NCBI GenBank assembly: GCA_002720975.1
Contig: PBIX01000071.1
Location: forward strand, 1-35,259
Direction: 5' to 3'
Length of the DNA: 35,259 nt
Source: Planctomycetota bacterium
Lineage (GTDB): Bacteria > Planctomycetota > UBA1135 > GCA-002686595
The translations under genes and the position numbers were made by a program. The stretch's first letter is position 1. Every line of letters begins with the position of its first letter. The notes beneath the pieces are model-generated. The model saw nothing but the letters and a program-made list of their open reading frames with translations, was not told the origin of the DNA and did not search any database. Shown here piece after piece: positions 33,580 to 35,259 of this stretch.

Positions 33580-35259
33580 TCAGTCGTAGGCCACGGCAGA
33601 ACCGGCAAAGGTACGTGCCAGGTAGGCGCGGGTGACGGCCTCCAGCACATCGCCCTGCTCGGGAGCTCGCGCCCCGGTACGCAACCAGTTCCTCACAACC
33701 GTGCGGGTTCTGCGCAGGCGGGTGAAGGCGTCCTTCTCAGCCGCGGCGGGGGCAGGAATGCCCAGACGCACCGCATCCGCATAGGCCCGAGAGTAAGAGG
33801 CCTCCAGGGCCGTACTCTCGTTCCAGTCATTCCAGGTGGCCAGGTGCAACCAGTCGGCCTCGCTGTCCGCGATGCCTCGGCTTGTGGCGCCGAGGAACCC
33901 TCCCCCCGTAAGGCCCCACCCGGCAGAGACGTTCACCCTCACGGCCAGGGGCAGTCCATCGGAGCCCACTCCATTGGGCGCCCCCCAGCCGGCCACGCCG
34001 CTGTCGTCAAAGCCCGGCCAGGCCATGGCCACGGAGAACCGCTCTGGATCCAGGGCCGCCCAGTCCGTCGCCTCGCGATCCACGGACCTTGCAAAGTCCA
34101 CGACGTCTGCCACGCCCACCGCGTGCTCAATACCAGCCAGGAAGTTCGCATAGCTCCCGAAGCGCAAGACCTCGGGCCCCACAAGCCGCCAGCGCAGCGC
34201 ACCGGCGAAAGACTGGGAAGAGGCCGCCGGAGGCTGCCCGGCGATGAACTCGGGGACCTCCCCCGTGGCCGCCGTGACCCAGCCAGCGATGTCCTGCCAA
34301 TCGGAGTCCTGCATGCACGGCCCGCCGGGCATGCACATCCCCGGCTCAAAGATGAAGACGACGGGTCGGCCCTCGCGCCTCCAGAGGGCGCGCCTTGGCC
34401 CGTAGCGATTCAGATACCAGATCAGGTCGGCCGCGATACCCTGCTTGCGGTCGTCGAAGGTCGGCTGGCCTTGGACCCAACCCAACATGTGGACCTTGGG
34501 CTCGATCATCAGGCCCAACTTGAAGTCCCCGTCCTCCGCCTCGGCCGCCTCAAAGAGCACCTCCAGCGCCCCGCCGTTGGGGCTCTCCTCTCCCGGCAGG
34601 GCGGCTTGCTGGTTCAGCGCCTCCCCCATCCAGTCGAAGACGAAGGAGTGCAGCCCGATGGCCCGCGCCTGGTCCACGTGCAACTGCACCACGTCCGGGT
34701 CGCGGGAGTCGTAGGTGCCAGCCAGGGGCAGAAAACCGGCCCCGTCCGTTACGCCGACGGCTCCATCCCTGCGCCCCGTGGTGCGGAAGCAGGACGGGCT
34801 GGTGGCGCAGTCGGGATTGTGGGCCAGGGTGTTGTTGCCCGGGTCCCCATAGGGTGGAGCGGTCCACGCCCAGTTGCCCCAGATAGCGCGCGGGTCGGAG
34901 GGTGTGGCCGAGCTCTGGCCGGAGAGGGGCGAGCGGTACCAGGCCACGTAGCCCGCGGTGGCCAGACGACGTGGATTGCCGTCCACTGCGAGGTTCTGAC
35001 CCACCTGGGCAAAGTCCAGGGCCATCTTGCCCGGGAAGTTCTTGGTCACCCTCCACTCAAGAGTGGCGTGGGTGAGCAGCGGCTGTAGGGACTGGGTCTC
35101 CAGATAGATCCACCGCCCGGCCTGGCTGGCGATGGGATGGTGGCGCACCCGGGCCAACTCCTCCACGCTCGAGCCTGATGAATATCCCTGAAGCACAAGG
35201 TCGATCCAGATATCGGGGTCCGGCGCGGGAGGCAGGGGCAGATCTCCCAGTGCCTGGAC
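33580..35259 (-). CDS. GH99/GH71-like glycoside hydrolase-type protein, 5' end outside window
   Basis: The leftward frame is open to the right edge (559 residues visible) and its start is beyond it; the GTG at 35196 is only an internal codon. The middle part has YVAWYRSPLSG followed by IWGNWAWTAPP and the ending block has HLATWNDWNESTALEAS, the pattern of GH99/GH71-like and WbsX-type proteins (TIM barrels cutting alpha-mannan or alpha-glucan). Between them are a cysteine pair (DCATSPSCF), VDQARAIGLHSFVFDWMGEA, and a Gly/Pro-rich GMCMPGGPCM segment. The visible N-terminal part (about the first 100 residues) is a separate non-catalytic beta domain. Carboxylate catalytic residues cannot be assigned with certainty. 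It would act outside the cytoplasm. Its closeness to a glycosyltransferase hints at glycan handling, but they are on opposite strands. Confidence 0.72.
   Translation of the reverse strand, partial: VQALGDLPLPPAPDPDIWIDLVLQGYSSGSSVEELARVRHHPIASQAGRWIYLETQSLQPLLTHATLEWRVTKNFPGKMALDFAQVGQNLAVDGNPRRLATAGYVAWYRSPLSGQSSATPSDPRAIWGNWAWTAPPYGDPGNNTLAHNPDCATSPSCFRTTGRRDGAVGVTDGAGFLPLAGTYDSRDPDVVQLHVDQARAIGLHSFVFDWMGEALNQQAALPGEESPNGGALEVLFEAAEAEDGDFKLGLMIEPKVHMLGWVQGQPTFDDRKQGIAADLIWYLNRYGPRRALWRREGRPVVFIFEPGMCMPGGPCMQDSDWQDIAGWVTAATGEVPEFIAGQPPAASSQSFAGALRWRLVGPEVLRFGSYANFLAGIEHAVGVADVVDFARSVDREATDWAALDPERFSVAMAWPGFDDSGVAGWGAPNGVGSDGLPLAVRVNVSAGWGLTGGGFLGATSRGIADSEADWLHLATWNDWNESTALEASYSRAYADAVRLGIPAPAAAEKDAFTRLRRTRTVVRNWLRTGARAPEQGDVLEAVTRAYLARTFAGSAVAYD

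Overview
The window is high in G+C (mid-60s percent by eye) and comes from a Gram-negative-type, double-membrane bacterium. It encodes secretins, ExbB/ExbD motor proteins, lipoproteins, periplasmic solute-binding proteins and a periplasmic multi-heme c-type cytochrome. Large Sec-exported TPR proteins, a cytochrome plus beta-propeller pair, oversized peptide-transporter parts and many starts without a Shine-Dalgarno sequence suggest the Planctomycetota / PVC group. That is an inference from gene content; there is no rRNA or other marker gene to prove it.

Region 1 (538-12960, all rightward) is the most unusual part. The order is liposecretin, 997-residue exported TPR protein, 413-residue exported TPR protein, ExbB-type channel, two ExbD-type stator proteins, and a second liposecretin paralogous to the first. 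No ATPase, pseudopilin, pilin, TonB or TonB-dependent receptor lies with them, so this is not a recognisable type II, type III or type IV pilus locus. It reads like an outer-membrane channel system joined by periplasmic TPR scaffolds to an ion-driven inner-membrane motor. The locus ends at a strong intrinsic terminator (13035-13072).

Region 2 (13144-17773, rightward) holds a HAD hydrolase of the TIGR02253 type, a five-heme c-type cytochrome, and a secreted beta-propeller protein whose start overlaps the cytochrome gene. The last two probably form a periplasmic redox or binding couple.

Region 3 (17770-31411) holds two complete Dpp/Opp-type peptide ABC importers arranged as mirror images. Their binding-protein genes face away from each other across a 177-bp control region. 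The left set (binding protein, permease B, permease C, ATPase D, ATPase F) runs leftward and its two permeases carry very large extracytoplasmic insertions. The right set (oppABCDF-like) runs rightward, is tightly overlapped and has ordinary Shine-Dalgarno sites. The left operon ends tail-to-tail with region 2 in a shared CTAG stop.

Region 4 (31412-35259) has a CrcB/Fluc fluoride channel gene (leftward), a 400-bp divergent gap with a terminator-like hairpin and a double dyad operator, a GT4-type glycosyltransferase (rightward), and the 3' part of a large GH99/GH71-like protein (leftward) that runs off the right edge. No tRNA, rRNA, insertion sequence, prophage or CRISPR array was seen.
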